This document shows positions 16,962 to 26,341 of a stretch of DNA of 64,000 bases, one piece after another (position 1 is the stretch's first letter; the number at the start of each line of letters is the position of its first letter). The notes beneath the pieces are model-generated. The model searched no databases. It was not told where the DNA came from and was given only the letters and a program-made list of their open reading frames with translations. Both the position numbers and the translations under genes were made by a program. Source of the DNA: Roseiarcus sp963813195 (GTDB lineage Bacteria > Pseudomonadota > Alphaproteobacteria > Rhizobiales > Beijerinckiaceae); assembly GCA_963813195.1 (NCBI GenBank), contig CAWEYC010000002.1, forward strand, positions 62,001 to 126,000, written 5' to 3'.

Positions 16962-17958
16962 TTAAACGAGCTTGACGAGCATCTTGCCGAAATTGCCGCC
17001 ACGCAGCAGATCGACCAGCGCTTGCGGCGCGCTTTCGAGACCCTCGCGGATCGTCTCTCGCCAACGAAGGCGGCCGGCCGCTACCTGACTGGCGAGTTCG
17101 GCGAGCGCTTGCGGCCACAGCGGCAGGTGGTCGGAGACAATGAAGCCCTCGACCTTGATTCTGCGCACGAGAAAGATCCGCATGTCCGGCAGCGTGGTTG
17201 GCGGCCCCTCATACGAGGCGACGAGGCCACAGACGGCGATACGCGCGAAATCGTTGAGCCGTCGCAGACATTGCGCGAAGGGCTCGCCGCCGACATTCTC
17301 GAACAGCCCATCGAGGCCGCTCTCCAGCGCCGCCTTCATCTCCTCGACGAAGTGTGGCGACTTGTGGTCGACGCAAACGTCGTAGCCAAGCTCGTTTACC
17401 GCATAGGCGCATTTTTCGGCGCCGCCTGCGATGCCGACCGCCCGGGCGCCGGCGATTTTCGCCAGCTGGCCCACCACCGATCCGACTGCGCCGGTCGCAG
17501 CGGAGACGACGACCGTCTCGCCCGCTTTCGGGGCGATGATCTTGTTCAGCCCGTACCAGGCGGTGACGCCAGGCATGCCGATCGGGCCGAGATAGGCTTG
17601 AAGGGGCGCCGTCTTCGCGTCGACGAGGTTGAGATCGCGCCCGTCGCTGAGGTGGTAGAGTTGCCAGCCGCCCATGCCCACGACGAAATCACCCGGCTTG
17701 AACCGGGAATTGTTCGACGCGACGACCTCGCCGACCGTTCCCCCGCCCATCGTGACGCCCAATTCCTGAGGCTTGGCGTAGGATTTGGCCTCGCTGAGCC
17801 GGCCGCGCATGTAGGGATCGAGCGAGAGGTAATGATGGCGCACCAGAACCTCGTCGGGACCGGGCGTAGGGAGCGGCGCCTCGACGAGGCGGAAATTCGC
17901 CGGCGAAACCTTGTCGGTCGGCCGAGAGTTCGAGAACGACTTGCTGATTGTTGGGCAC
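16962..17958 (-). CDS. NADP-dependent MDR oxidoreductase (CurA-like), frameshifted near start
   Basis: This is a zinc-independent medium-chain reductase of the leukotriene B4 dehydrogenase/curcumin reductase group, which reduces C=C bonds of enones with NADPH. Its signatures include LSLDPYMRGRLSE, the Rossmann loop SAATGAVGSVVGQLAKI and FENVGGEPF. The expected N-terminus (PNNQQVVLE, from GTG 17958 after a GAGGA site) is in a different frame from the remainder, which resumes at SRPTDKVSPANFRLVE. The switch is explained by one extra base at about 17928. This is either a sequencing error or a recent inactivating or start-shifting mutation. The main frame is open upstream to 18173 but that extension resembles nothing. 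Confidence 0.85.
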
Positions 17959-18051
17959 GACCAAATCCTCGCGTTGTTGAGGGGGAAGCCGCGACCTAAC
18001 AGGAAAATCACGCTTTCGTCGACTGGCCGCGCCGCGATCGGTCCTGGCGGG

Positions 18052-18573
18052 TCACCTTTCACGTGAAAGAAAAACCTCGACTCTGGCGACGTCGGCCCCC
18101 TGCGGTCTAATGTCCACGACCTGCCTGTTGCCGGTCGCTCGCAGCGAAACCTGAGCGGTGAAACCCGCGCCACTCACGCTTCCCTCGAACCGTCCATTGG
18201 CGATCTGGCCGGTGAGTTGGCCCTGGGCCTGGCGCGTCGCCTCCTGCCAGGTTCCCTGGACGCTTTGACCATTGGCGACGACGTAGCTGCTGATTTGGAC
18301 GCGATAGGTGTCGCTGGCGCATACCAATGATTGGTTGAGAGCATCGCCCCTGCCCGAAATCTCGTAGTTCGCGCGGCAATGAATCCGCTCGCGATTGCCG
18401 TTTGTGCCCGTCACCTCCCCGCCGCCTACCCACCGTCCGGCAAAGTTCGCAAAGGGACTTGCTAGTCGGGCGAATGCGGCCTGCGGCCCGAGCAGCGCGG
18501 CGCCGACAAGGCCGGTTGCAAACATCAGACCCAGAAGAGAGGCGCTGGACGGCCTGACACTATGTGCGGTCAT
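18052..18573 (-). CDS. Secreted hypothetical protein (beta-rich, lipocalin-like pattern)
   Basis: This 173-residue exported protein has a signal peptide (LLGLMFATGLVGAALLGPQAAFA) followed by a domain that opens FAGRWVGGGEVTGTNGNRER and contains two cysteines (HCRANYEI and LVCASDTY). The alternation of polar and apolar residues suggests a beta-barrel. Similar proteins occur widely in Rhizobiales without assigned function (recollection). A GGAGG site precedes the ATG at 18573, which overlaps the end of the MMPL exporter gene by 14 bases, so the two are co-translated and probably cooperate. Confidence 0.75.
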   Translation of the reverse strand: MTAHSVRPSSASLLGLMFATGLVGAALLGPQAAFARLASPFANFAGRWVGGGEVTGTNGNRERIHCRANYEISGRGDALNQSLVCASDTYRVQISSYVVANGQSVQGTWQEATRQAQGQLTGQIANGRFEGSVSGAGFTAQVSLRATGNRQVVDIRPQGADVARVEVFLSRER

Positions 18574-21034
18574 GTTTTCCTCCGGAAAGTTTGCTGGAAT
18601 AAATTGCTTCGCCGGCCGGCCCTTGAGAGGGGAACGGCTGGACGCGCCGCAGATGGCGCATGAGATATGTGATCGCGGGGCGCAGGATCAGGAGGTCGCC
18701 AGCCAGCGCGGCGAGCATCGAAAAGGCGCTGAGCCAGCCGAAGATCCGCAGCGAAGGCAGCGTCGAGAACGCGAGCGCCGCCAAACCGCAGGCGAGCACC
18801 AGCGTTGTCAGGATGAGCGGGGGCCCGATAAGCACCGTCGCGCGCTCCACGGCGATCGCCGGATCTCTGTCCGGACGATCTTCGCGCCACATGCGGTTTA
18901 GGAAATGGATCGTTGCGCTCAAACCGAGCCCGAACGACACCATTAAAGCGACGATACTGCCGAATTGAAGCCCGTGGCCGAGAAGCCGCAGCAACGCGCC
19001 CGCGGCCAGTACGGGAAATACTCCGACCAGCAGGCTCGCCGGCATCACCGCGAACGAGCGGAAGGCGAGGCCGATGAAAGTGGCGACGAAAGCGAATTCG
19101 ATCGTAAGCGCGCGATTGAGTTTGTCGATCATTCCGGCGCTGTTGCGCGCCGCGATGACCGAGAGACCGGTCACCGCGATGGTGTAGCCGGGATGACGCG
19201 CGCGCACCGCGTTGAGCCGCGCGTCCAATTGATTGACGATCGGCAGCAGTCTCGCCGAGTCCTTGTCTGGGACACGGCCCGACACGATCACCTCCTTCTG
19301 ATCCTGGGACACGAAGCGCCGCACCAAAAATTGCGGCAACAAATCGACGTATTCTTTCAGCGTGCCGATGTCCGACTTTCCGAGTTTCTGGGCGAGCCAG
19401 CGGCGCAGCGTCTCGAGCGACCAGACATTGCCAACGCCGGGTTGGCTTTCAACGGCATCATGCACCGCGGCGATCGTATCGAGCGTCTGAGGCGAATAGA
19501 GGTTGGCGCCGTCGGGGAATTTGACCAGCACATCGATCGGGTTGGCGCCGGTCAATTCGGCGTCGATGCGACCGCTCGCCTGCAAGGCCCGGCCACTGTC
19601 GGGGACCTGATCCGCCAGGCTATATCGCGGCTCCAATCCGGCATAGGCCACGGCGAGGCAGCAAACGACAACGAGGTCGATCAAGGTGTAGACGCCGGGC
19701 CGGCGCACCATCTGCCCTGCGACCCAGGAGCAAAAGCGGCGTAGCGCGTCGACGCCGAAGTCTGAGCTCTTGAGAGCCGTGACGAAGGCTGCATCCTGGG
19801 GCGCCAGCAAGGCGCCCAGCACAGGCACGAGCGACAGGACCGTGACAAGGGCGATCACGGTTGCAACGAAGCCCGCCTCGCCGAAGGCCCGGATCATCTC
19901 GGAACTCGACGTCAGAAGTCCGAGGAAGGAAAGGCCGGCCGTCGCATGCGTGAGAACGCAGGCCGGCCCGACCACGAGAATCGCGTTGCGGAACGCCGTC
20001 CGTCTGTCTTCGCCTGCCGCTATGCGGTCGCGCGCTGCGAAGGTCAGCTGCATGCTGTCGGAAAAGCTGATCACCATGATGAGCGGGGTCATGGCGTTCA
20101 AGAACATGTTCAAACGGAATCCGAACCAGCCGAGGGCGCCGAGCGTGAGAACGACCGCGAGCAGAGGAGGGCCAGCCGCGACGATCATGAGGGAAATGCG
20201 GCGAAAGAAGAAGATCGCGATTCCGCAGCCGGCGAGAAAGCCAATCGCATTGTAGACGAGCCTGTCGCGTTCCAAGGCGTTGCGGATTTCAAGCTGCATC
20301 ACAGGCACGCCGGATAGCTCCGACGACAGGCCCGAACCTTTCAAGTCCTCGGCCATGGTTTGACGGATGTCGTCGACAACTGTCTGAAGTCTGGGGCTTT
20401 CGACGACCGGCGGGTCGAGCGAGAGGACCATGAGCGCCAGAGTGCCGTCATCGGAGAGAAGCTTGCCGCGTATGAGGTCATTGCTCTTTACGCGCTGCGC
20501 CAACTTCTCGTAATCCGGACCTTGCGGTAATTGCTCAGGAAACAGTGGCGCAGGCATGCCGCCCATGCCTGACGGCTCGCGCATTGAAAACATGGAGATG
20601 ACGCCGCGAGCGCCGTCGACGAGCTGAATGTCCGTGACCAGCGAGCGCAATTTTTCGATCGAATCACGCGCGAGCAGAGACTTGCCTTCGACCACGACCA
20701 GCACGTCGTATTCGCTTGACGGGAACTGGTGCGAGACCTGCTCGAATAATTTGAACTCGGGCGTATCGGTGCGAAACAATTGACTCAGCGAGTCGTCGAT
20801 TGTGATCCTCTGAATCCCGAGGACGGCCCCGATCGCCAAAATCAGGGCGATCGCGATCGACAGCGCGGGAGCGCGAAGACCGACCAATCCCAATCGCTCG
20901 ACGCCGAGGGCGATGCTGCGACGCCTGGGGTTCGGCTCGCCCGGTCTCGGGTCCTCCTGACCTGGGCTGCGATCTGGTCCGCCCGAATGTCCCCGGCGTC
21001 CGCCTTCACCTCTGGTCAAAGGAAGTTGCTTCAT
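18560..21034 (-). CDS. MMPL/RND-family exporter
   Basis: This is an inner-membrane transporter of 824 residues with the RND layout: a first membrane helix after a charged N-terminal tail, a large periplasmic loop beginning TIDDSLSQLFRTDTPEFK, a block of helices, a second large loop, and a second helix block. MMPL proteins move lipids or other hydrophobic compounds using the proton gradient. The start at 21034 is preferred to 21091, which adds a low-complexity tail. The 3' end overlaps the secreted protein gene by 14 bases. Substrate is unknown. It does not look like the hopanoid transporter HpnN, and no hopanoid genes are nearby. Confidence 0.88.
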   Translation of the reverse strand: MKQLPLTRGEGGRRGHSGGPDRSPGQEDPRPGEPNPRRRSIALGVERLGLVGLRAPALSIAIALILAIGAVLGIQRITIDDSLSQLFRTDTPEFKLFEQVSHQFPSSEYDVLVVVEGKSLLARDSIEKLRSLVTDIQLVDGARGVISMFSMREPSGMGGMPAPLFPEQLPQGPDYEKLAQRVKSNDLIRGKLLSDDGTLALMVLSLDPPVVESPRLQTVVDDIRQTMAEDLKGSGLSSELSGVPVMQLEIRNALERDRLVYNAIGFLAGCGIAIFFFRRISLMIVAAGPPLLAVVLTLGALGWFGFRLNMFLNAMTPLIMVISFSDSMQLTFAARDRIAAGEDRRTAFRNAILVVGPACVLTHATAGLSFLGLLTSSSEMIRAFGEAGFVATVIALVTVLSLVPVLGALLAPQDAAFVTALKSSDFGVDALRRFCSWVAGQMVRRPGVYTLIDLVVVCCLAVAYAGLEPRYSLADQVPDSGRALQASGRIDAELTGANPIDVLVKFPDGANLYSPQTLDTIAAVHDAVESQPGVGNVWSLETLRRWLAQKLGKSDIGTLKEYVDLLPQFLVRRFVSQDQKEVIVSGRVPDKDSARLLPIVNQLDARLNAVRARHPGYTIAVTGLSVIAARNSAGMIDKLNRALTIEFAFVATFIGLAFRSFAVMPASLLVGVFPVLAAGALLRLLGHGLQFGSIVALMVSFGLGLSATIHFLNRMWREDRPDRDPAIAVERATVLIGPPLILTTLVLACGLAALAFSTLPSLRIFGWLSAFSMLAALAGDLLILRPAITYLMRHLRRVQPFPSQGPAGEAIYSSKLSGGKHDRT

Positions 21035-21424
21035 CGTCGGCGCACCAATTGCTTCAGTGGACGAACTCCCTCCACATAGTCGACGTTCCAAAGATTTTTT
21101 AGGATGGCGGATTGGCTCGGCGCCCGGCCCGCCGCTTCCAAAGCCCGCCCCGCAGCGCGGGAGTTTGATTTTAAACGGAAATGTACGGCCCGAGAACCGT
21201 TCATTAACCGCCGGTCGCCATTGTCTGTCGTCGACGGATCGTCGGTCGTACGTGCAGCCGACGAGGGCATGATGCCGTTGCGTCGCGTCGGCGCCGGAGC
21301 CGACATGTTGCTCTTCTAAATTTTCGCGAGCCTCGCACGTCCTCCGCGCCGGCGGATCGCGTCAACCGTTGCGGCGCCGCGCCTTTTGGTTTTTTCCAGT
21401 TTTCAACGCAGTACGGGTGCACAC
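21035..21424. other. Divergent intergenic region, MMPL exporter / cheW-like
   Basis: This 390-base gap must hold the promoters of the MMPL exporter (leftward) and the CheW-like gene (rightward). A moderately AT-rich segment around 21160-21230 is the likeliest promoter zone. Short frames on both strands here lack ribosome sites and recognisable sequence. No repeat or RNA structure was recognised. Confidence 0.5.
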
Positions 21425-21892
21425 ATGAGCGAGAGCGTAAAGGTCGGGACCGGCAAAGGCAGCGAACTGATCGCCTTCAATATTGGTTCCCAGGAATTCT
21501 GCATCGGCACCACCTCCGTCCGCGAGATCCGCGGTTGGACGCCGGCGACGGCGCTGCCGCACGCCCCGGTCTTTGTACTCGGCGTCGTCAATCTGCGCGG
21601 CGTCGTCCTGCCGATCGTCGACCTTGCGGTGCGACTGGGCTTTCCGCCGACCGAGCCGACGGCGCGTCACGCCATCATAGTGGTCGAATTCGGCCGTCAG
21701 GTCGCGGGCCTGCTGGTGGACGGCGTCTCCGACATTTTCACCGCCGGCGAGGAGCAGATCCAGCCCACGCCCGATATCGCCGCCGAGACCTCCAAGCTTT
21801 TTCTGCGCGGCGTGATCGCCATGGACGGGCGCCTCATCGGCGTGATCGATATCGCCAACCTTCTGCCGTCGCCGGAATTGATCGCCGCGTAA
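21425..21892 (+). CDS. CheW-like chemotaxis coupling protein
   Basis: This 155-residue protein consists of a single CheW domain: LIAFNIGSQEFCIGTTSVREI, then VLGVVNLRGVVLPIVDLAVRLG, and RGVIAMDGRLIGVIDIANLL. CheW couples chemoreceptors to the kinase CheA. No other chemotaxis genes occur in the window, so it may serve a cluster elsewhere or act as a stand-alone coupling protein. ATG 21425 is chosen because the extension to 21386 is not family-like. It is convergent with PBP1A. Confidence 0.92.
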   Translation: MSESVKVGTGKGSELIAFNIGSQEFCIGTTSVREIRGWTPATALPHAPVFVLGVVNLRGVVLPIVDLAVRLGFPPTEPTARHAIIVVEFGRQVAGLLVDGVSDIFTAGEEQIQPTPDIAAETSKLFLRGVIAMDGRLIGVIDIANLLPSPELIAA

Positions 21893-21996
21893 GGCAAACG
21901 CGGACGTTTTGCCGGGCTGTGACAGCGCCGCACGCCTCCGCCGATCTACGGATCGGCGCGCGTTCGCTGGGAGCGCACGTCCACGCGGAGCGGCAG

Positions 21997-24216
21997 CTAG
22001 ATCGCCCCGAACAACTTGTCGAGCAGGCCCTTGTCGCGTGGCGGCGGCGCATCGTTGTCGACGCTCGGAATCGACCCGGGCGGAATCGGAGCGTCGGGCG
22101 CCGCCGGCGCCGCAGCGCGTCTCATCGGGACCGCGATTGGCGCTTCCGGCGCGGGCTCGACACTTCGTCCGAGCATGAGCGGCGCGCCGACATCGGCGAG
22201 CGGCGGTGCGGACGGCGCGGATTCGGGGGTCGGGGCGTTGGCGTTGTGCCAGACGCCCGACGGCAGCGCGGCGATCGGCACGCCCTGATGGGCCGCCCTC
22301 ATGAAACGGCTCCAGATCTGCACGGGCAGATTGCCGCCCGAGACCTTCTTGGTCGGCGAGCCGTCGTCGTTGCCGAGCCAGACGCCGGCGACGAGATAGC
22401 TCGTATAGCCGACGAACCACGCGTCGCGCCATTCCTGGCTGGTCCCCGTCTTGCCCGCGGCCTGCCAGCCGGGCAATTCGGCCTTGTGCGCGGTGCCGGT
22501 CAGCAGCGTCTCCTGCATCATCTCGTTCATCATCGCGACGTATTGCGGATCGATCACCCGGCCGAAGCTGGCGTTCTTGCGGGTGTACAGCAATTTGCCG
22601 TTGGCCGTGCGCACGCGCGCGATCACATGCGGCTGCACGCCGATGCCGCCGTTGGCGAAGGCGGCGTAGGCGGCGACGAGTTCGAGGGGCGTGACTTCCG
22701 AAGTCCCCAGTGCGATCGACGCGTTCGGTTCGAGGTCGGACGTGATGCCGAGGCGATGCGCGACGCGCACGACCGCCTTCGGACCGACCTCCAGGCAGAG
22801 CCGCACGGCGACCGTGTTGAGCGAGAGCGAGAGCGCCTTGGTCAGCGTCACCGGGCCGAAATATTCGTGCGAATAGTTCTCCGGATTCCAACCCTTGACC
22901 GAAATCGGCGCGTCCTCGCGCACCGTGTCGGGGGTCAGGCCCTTTTCCAGGGCGGCGAGATAGACGAAGGGCTTGAAGGCGGAGCCGGGCTGGCGCTTTG
23001 CGGCGACCGCGCGGTTGAACTGGCTGTCGGCGTAGTTGCGTCCGCCCACCAGCGCCTTGACCGCGCCGTCCGGATCGAGCGCGACGACGGCGCCCTGGCT
23101 GACGCCGAATTTCTCGCCCTTGGCGTTGAGTTCGTCGGTGAGCGCCCGCTCGGCGCTGGCCTGCATCTTCGGATCGAGTGTCGTCGTGACGACGATGTCC
23201 TCGTCGATCGCGCCGACGGTGTCGTCGAGCATGTCCATCACGTAATCGGCGGCGTAGTTGATCGATCCCGCGCCTTTTTCGCGCACGACCTGGGCCGGAG
23301 ACGATAGCGCGAGCTTGGCCATCGCCTCGGTGATGTCGCCCTGCTCGGCCATCGCGGTGATGACGTGGGCGGCTCGTTCGTTGGCCGCCGTCAGATTGCG
23401 ATTGGGGGCGAGGCGGGTCGGCGATTTCATCAGCCCGGCGAGAACGGCGGCCTCGGAAAGCGTGACCTGCCTCGCGCTCTTGCCAAAGTACTTCTGCGCC
23501 GCGGCTTCGACGCCGAACGCGCCGGAGCCGAAATAAACGCGGTTGAGGTAGAGTTCGAGGATTTGGTCCTTGGAATATTTCCGCTCGAGCCACAAAGCCA
23601 GAATCGCTTCCTGGATCTTGCGTGAGAGGGTGCGCTCCTGGGTGAGAAAGAGGTTCTTGGCGAGCTGCTGCGTCAGCGTCGAGCCGCCCTCCATGCCGCC
23701 TCGTCCCGTTATGTCGCGGAACACGGCCCGCCCGATGCCGATCGGATCGATGCCGAAATGCTGATAGAAGCGGCGGTCTTCGATCGCCACAAAGGCTTTC
23801 GGCAAGTAGGGCGGCAATTCGCTCAGATGCACCGCCGCGCCGCCGGTGTCGCCGCGATTGGCGAGAAGCGTCCCGTCGTCGGCGAGGATGGCGATGTTGG
23901 GTGGGCGCTTGGGCACCGCGAGCTGGTCGATAGGCGGCAACTGGCTGGCGTAATAGGCGAACAGGCCGGCGACGCCAATGAAGCCCCAGACGGCCATCAC
24001 GAACGTCCAATAGACCAGCCGGCCGAGAATCGAACGCCGCGGCCTCGAGCCCGAACTGCGCCGGCCGCCGCCCGAGCCGCGGCTCGCCTTCTTGGAACGC
24101 CGCGGCGGACGATCGGCCGGATCGGCGCGCAAGTCATCGTCGCGGCGGCCCCGCGGCGAATCGCCGAGCCGCGGTTCGATCCTCTCCGCGTTTCGCTTGC
24201 CGCCCCTGCCGAACAT
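21997..24216 (-). CDS. mrcA: Penicillin-binding protein 1A (class A)
   Basis: This is a bifunctional peptidoglycan glycosyltransferase/transpeptidase of 739 residues. A basic, low-complexity cytoplasmic tail (R-D-D-D-x-R-A-D region, then RRSKKASRGSGGGRR) precedes one membrane helix at about 70-90. GT51 motifs are EDRRFYQHFGIDPIG and GGSTLTQQLAKNLFL. The transpeptidase has S412-A-F-K415, S-L-N in LSLSLNTVAVR, and KTG in AAGKTGTSQEW. The C-terminus is a proline/alanine-rich tail. The ATG at 24216 is preferred to the GTG one codon upstream. This is the second class A PBP in the window. Confidence 0.94.
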   Translation of the reverse strand: MFGRGGKRNAERIEPRLGDSPRGRRDDDLRADPADRPPRRSKKASRGSGGGRRSSGSRPRRSILGRLVYWTFVMAVWGFIGVAGLFAYYASQLPPIDQLAVPKRPPNIAILADDGTLLANRGDTGGAAVHLSELPPYLPKAFVAIEDRRFYQHFGIDPIGIGRAVFRDITGRGGMEGGSTLTQQLAKNLFLTQERTLSRKIQEAILALWLERKYSKDQILELYLNRVYFGSGAFGVEAAAQKYFGKSARQVTLSEAAVLAGLMKSPTRLAPNRNLTAANERAAHVITAMAEQGDITEAMAKLALSSPAQVVREKGAGSINYAADYVMDMLDDTVGAIDEDIVVTTTLDPKMQASAERALTDELNAKGEKFGVSQGAVVALDPDGAVKALVGGRNYADSQFNRAVAAKRQPGSAFKPFVYLAALEKGLTPDTVREDAPISVKGWNPENYSHEYFGPVTLTKALSLSLNTVAVRLCLEVGPKAVVRVAHRLGITSDLEPNASIALGTSEVTPLELVAAYAAFANGGIGVQPHVIARVRTANGKLLYTRKNASFGRVIDPQYVAMMNEMMQETLLTGTAHKAELPGWQAAGKTGTSQEWRDAWFVGYTSYLVAGVWLGNDDGSPTKKVSGGNLPVQIWSRFMRAAHQGVPIAALPSGVWHNANAPTPESAPSAPPLADVGAPLMLGRSVEPAPEAPIAVPMRRAAAPAAPDAPIPPGSIPSVDNDAPPPRDKGLLDKLFGAI

Positions 24217-24528
24217 CACGCTATCCCGCCCGGGCCTTCGAGGCGAGGACCCCCAAAAGACGCCGCCCGACGCAATCGATGCTAAAGCAGGCGATTTAAG
24301 GGCCGGTTAAGGTTGCCTTGCCTTGAGCGCAACCGCCGGAGATTCGCTCGAAATCCTTGGAATCGAGGCCCGCCGCTCTTGCGCATCCCACGTGTCCTTG
24401 GCAAAGTTCACGCCCCGCGCGATAAGGCGAGTCCGGTCGCCGAAACGACGGAGCGGTCAAGGGTGGCGACCGCGCCTGTTGAGGACTTCGGCAGACGCCG
24501 TCGCGGGCGTGAAATTTGGGATGATGCG
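24217..24528. other. Divergent intergenic region, PBP1A / dnaN
   Basis: This 312-base gap separates the divergent PBP1A and dnaN starts. The frame of dnaN stays open upstream to 24313, but the extension has no family resemblance. No tRNA, repeat or hairpin of note is seen. Confidence 0.5.
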
Positions 24529-25647
24529 ATGAAGGTCACCATAGAGCGAACCGCCCTGCTCAAGGCGCTGGGACATGTCCACCGCATCGTCGAACGGCGC
24601 AACACCATCCCGATTCTTTCCAACGTCCTGATTGAGGCTGGCGAGCGTCAGTTGACGCTCAAGAGCACCGACCTCGATCTCGAAGCGACGGAATCCGCGC
24701 CGGCCGATGTCGCTCAGGCCGGGGCGACGACCGTGCCCGCTCATGTGATCTACGATATCGTCCGCAAATTGCCGGAAGGCGCGCAGGTCAGTCTGGAAAT
24801 GACAGGGGACTCGGGCCAATTGCTGCTGCACTCGGGGCGGTCACGCTTTTTCCTGCAAAGCCTGCCGGCTTCGGATTTTCCTGATCTGACAGCGGGGGAC
24901 TTCACGCACCAATTCGTGCTCGCCGCCGTCGATCTCAAGCGGTTGATCGACAACACGCAGTTCGCGATCTCGACCGAGGAGACGCGCTACTATCTCAACG
25001 GCATCTTCTTTCACACCGTCGACGTCGGCGGCGCGACCCTGTTGCGCGCCGTCGCCACCGACGGCCATCGTCTCGCCCGCGTGGAGATTCCGGCGCCTCA
25101 GGGCGCGAGTGGAATGCCGGGCGTGATCGCGCCGCGCAAAGCGGTCAGCGAGGTGCAGAAGCTGCTCGAGGACATGGCTCAGGAAGTCGCGATCGAGATT
25201 TCGACGACCAAGGCGCGTTTCCAGTTTGGCGACGTGGTGCTGACGACCAAGCTGATCGACGGCACGTTCCCCGATTACAGCCGGGTCATTCCCGCGCACA
25301 ACGACAAACGCCTCGTCGTCGATAAAGAGCCGTTCGCCAGAGCGGTGGATCGCGTGTCGACGATTTCCTCGGAGCGCGGCCGTGCGATCAAACTGGCGAT
25401 CGCCGACAACAAGATGACGCTCTCCGTCAACAATCCTGATTCGGGCTCGGCGAGCGAGGAGATCGAAGTCGATTACGATTCGACGCCGATCGAGATCGGC
25501 TTCAATGCGCGCTACCTGCTCGACATCGCCGGACAACTCGCCGGCGACACGGCGCTGATCAAACTGTCCGACCCCGGTTCGCCGACGATCATCCAGGATC
25601 GCGACGGCTCGGCGGCGCTCTATGTGCTGATGCCGCTGAGGGTCTGA
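24529..25647 (+). CDS. dnaN: DNA polymerase III beta subunit (sliding clamp)
   Basis: This is the ring-shaped processivity clamp of the replicative polymerase. The 372 residues form three similar clamp domains. It starts MKVTIERTALLKALGHVHRI, contains IPILSNVLIEA and the domain 2 segment RLIDNTQFAISTEETRYYLNG, and ends YVLMPLRV, the conserved C-terminus that lines the binding pocket for clamp partners. The ATG at 24529 is the family start. dnaA and recF are not adjacent. It is convergent with the TetR gene. Confidence 0.98.
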   Translation: MKVTIERTALLKALGHVHRIVERRNTIPILSNVLIEAGERQLTLKSTDLDLEATESAPADVAQAGATTVPAHVIYDIVRKLPEGAQVSLEMTGDSGQLLLHSGRSRFFLQSLPASDFPDLTAGDFTHQFVLAAVDLKRLIDNTQFAISTEETRYYLNGIFFHTVDVGGATLLRAVATDGHRLARVEIPAPQGASGMPGVIAPRKAVSEVQKLLEDMAQEVAIEISTTKARFQFGDVVLTTKLIDGTFPDYSRVIPAHNDKRLVVDKEPFARAVDRVSTISSERGRAIKLAIADNKMTLSVNNPDSGSASEEIEVDYDSTPIEIGFNARYLLDIAGQLAGDTALIKLSDPGSPTIIQDRDGSAALYVLMPLRV

Positions 25648-25672
25648 GCGGCCCTCCCGCACGGCTCACCGA

Positions 25673-26281
25673 TCAGGTTCGTCCCGTTCGCAGCGTTCGC
25701 AGCAAAACCGCGAGGATGGTTTCGAACCGGCTCGCGAGCGCCGCGTTCGCGACATCCTTGTCGAGCCGCAGCGCGATCGGGTGGATGAACCGATGCGCGG
25801 CGTCGAAAATCAGCGACATCGCGCGGCGCCTGTCGGTCATGGCGAAGGCGCCTGACGCGATGCCGTCCTCGAGCACGCGTTGAATTTCCGATTGCACGCG
25901 CGCGCGGTGCCGACGCGCGCTGCCGCGATCCTCCTCGAGCGCCTCGATCAGCAGGTCGAACAAGGCGGAGTCGCTCTCCAGTTTCTGCCGGTAGGCTCGA
26001 TGAATCGTCATCAGCATGTTTTCGAGCCTGTCATAGGCGGGAGCGGCGCCTTCGGCAGCTTCCCGCAGGCTCGTCTCGATCGGGCGGAGCCACGATGTGG
26101 TGATCTCCTCGAACAGCGTCGCCTTTGACGGGAAGTAGCGATAGACGTTGGCGTGCGTCATGCCCGCTTCTTGTGCGACGCCGACGACAGTTGCGCGCGC
26201 CGATCCGAACTTGCGCACATGGGCTCGCGCGATCTCGAGGATCCGCGCTTCGACGGATTCGGCGGCCGACGATTGTGCCAA
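25673..26281 (-). CDS. TetR-family transcriptional regulator
   Basis: This is a dimeric one-component repressor of about 202 residues. The N-terminal helix-turn-helix is visible in ILEIARAHVRKFGSARATVV and AQEAGMTHANVYRYFPSK. The C-terminal ligand domain is all-helical. No ATG gives the N-terminus: TTG at 26281 follows a GGAG site, and TTG at 26305 is another option, so the start is uncertain. It lies 60 bases downstream of zapE on the same strand. Its targets cannot be deduced. Confidence 0.85.
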   Translation of the reverse strand: MAQSSAAESVEARILEIARAHVRKFGSARATVVGVAQEAGMTHANVYRYFPSKATLFEEITTSWLRPIETSLREAAEGAAPAYDRLENMLMTIHRAYRQKLESDSALFDLLIEALEEDRGSARRHRARVQSEIQRVLEDGIASGAFAMTDRRRAMSLIFDAAHRFIHPIALRLDKDVANAALASRFETILAVLLRTLRTGRT

Positions 26282-26341
26282 CGCCCGCGCAGCTCCAGCA
26301 AACAACGCGCGATGCTGGCACGAAATACAAGCGCGCGCCAG

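Noticed and set aside
21362..24010. 882-codon minus-strand frame covering PBP1A and part of the cheW region
   Set aside because: It is an alternative frame of PBP1A; the PBP1A frame has all catalytic motifs, while this frame has an arginine-rich product.
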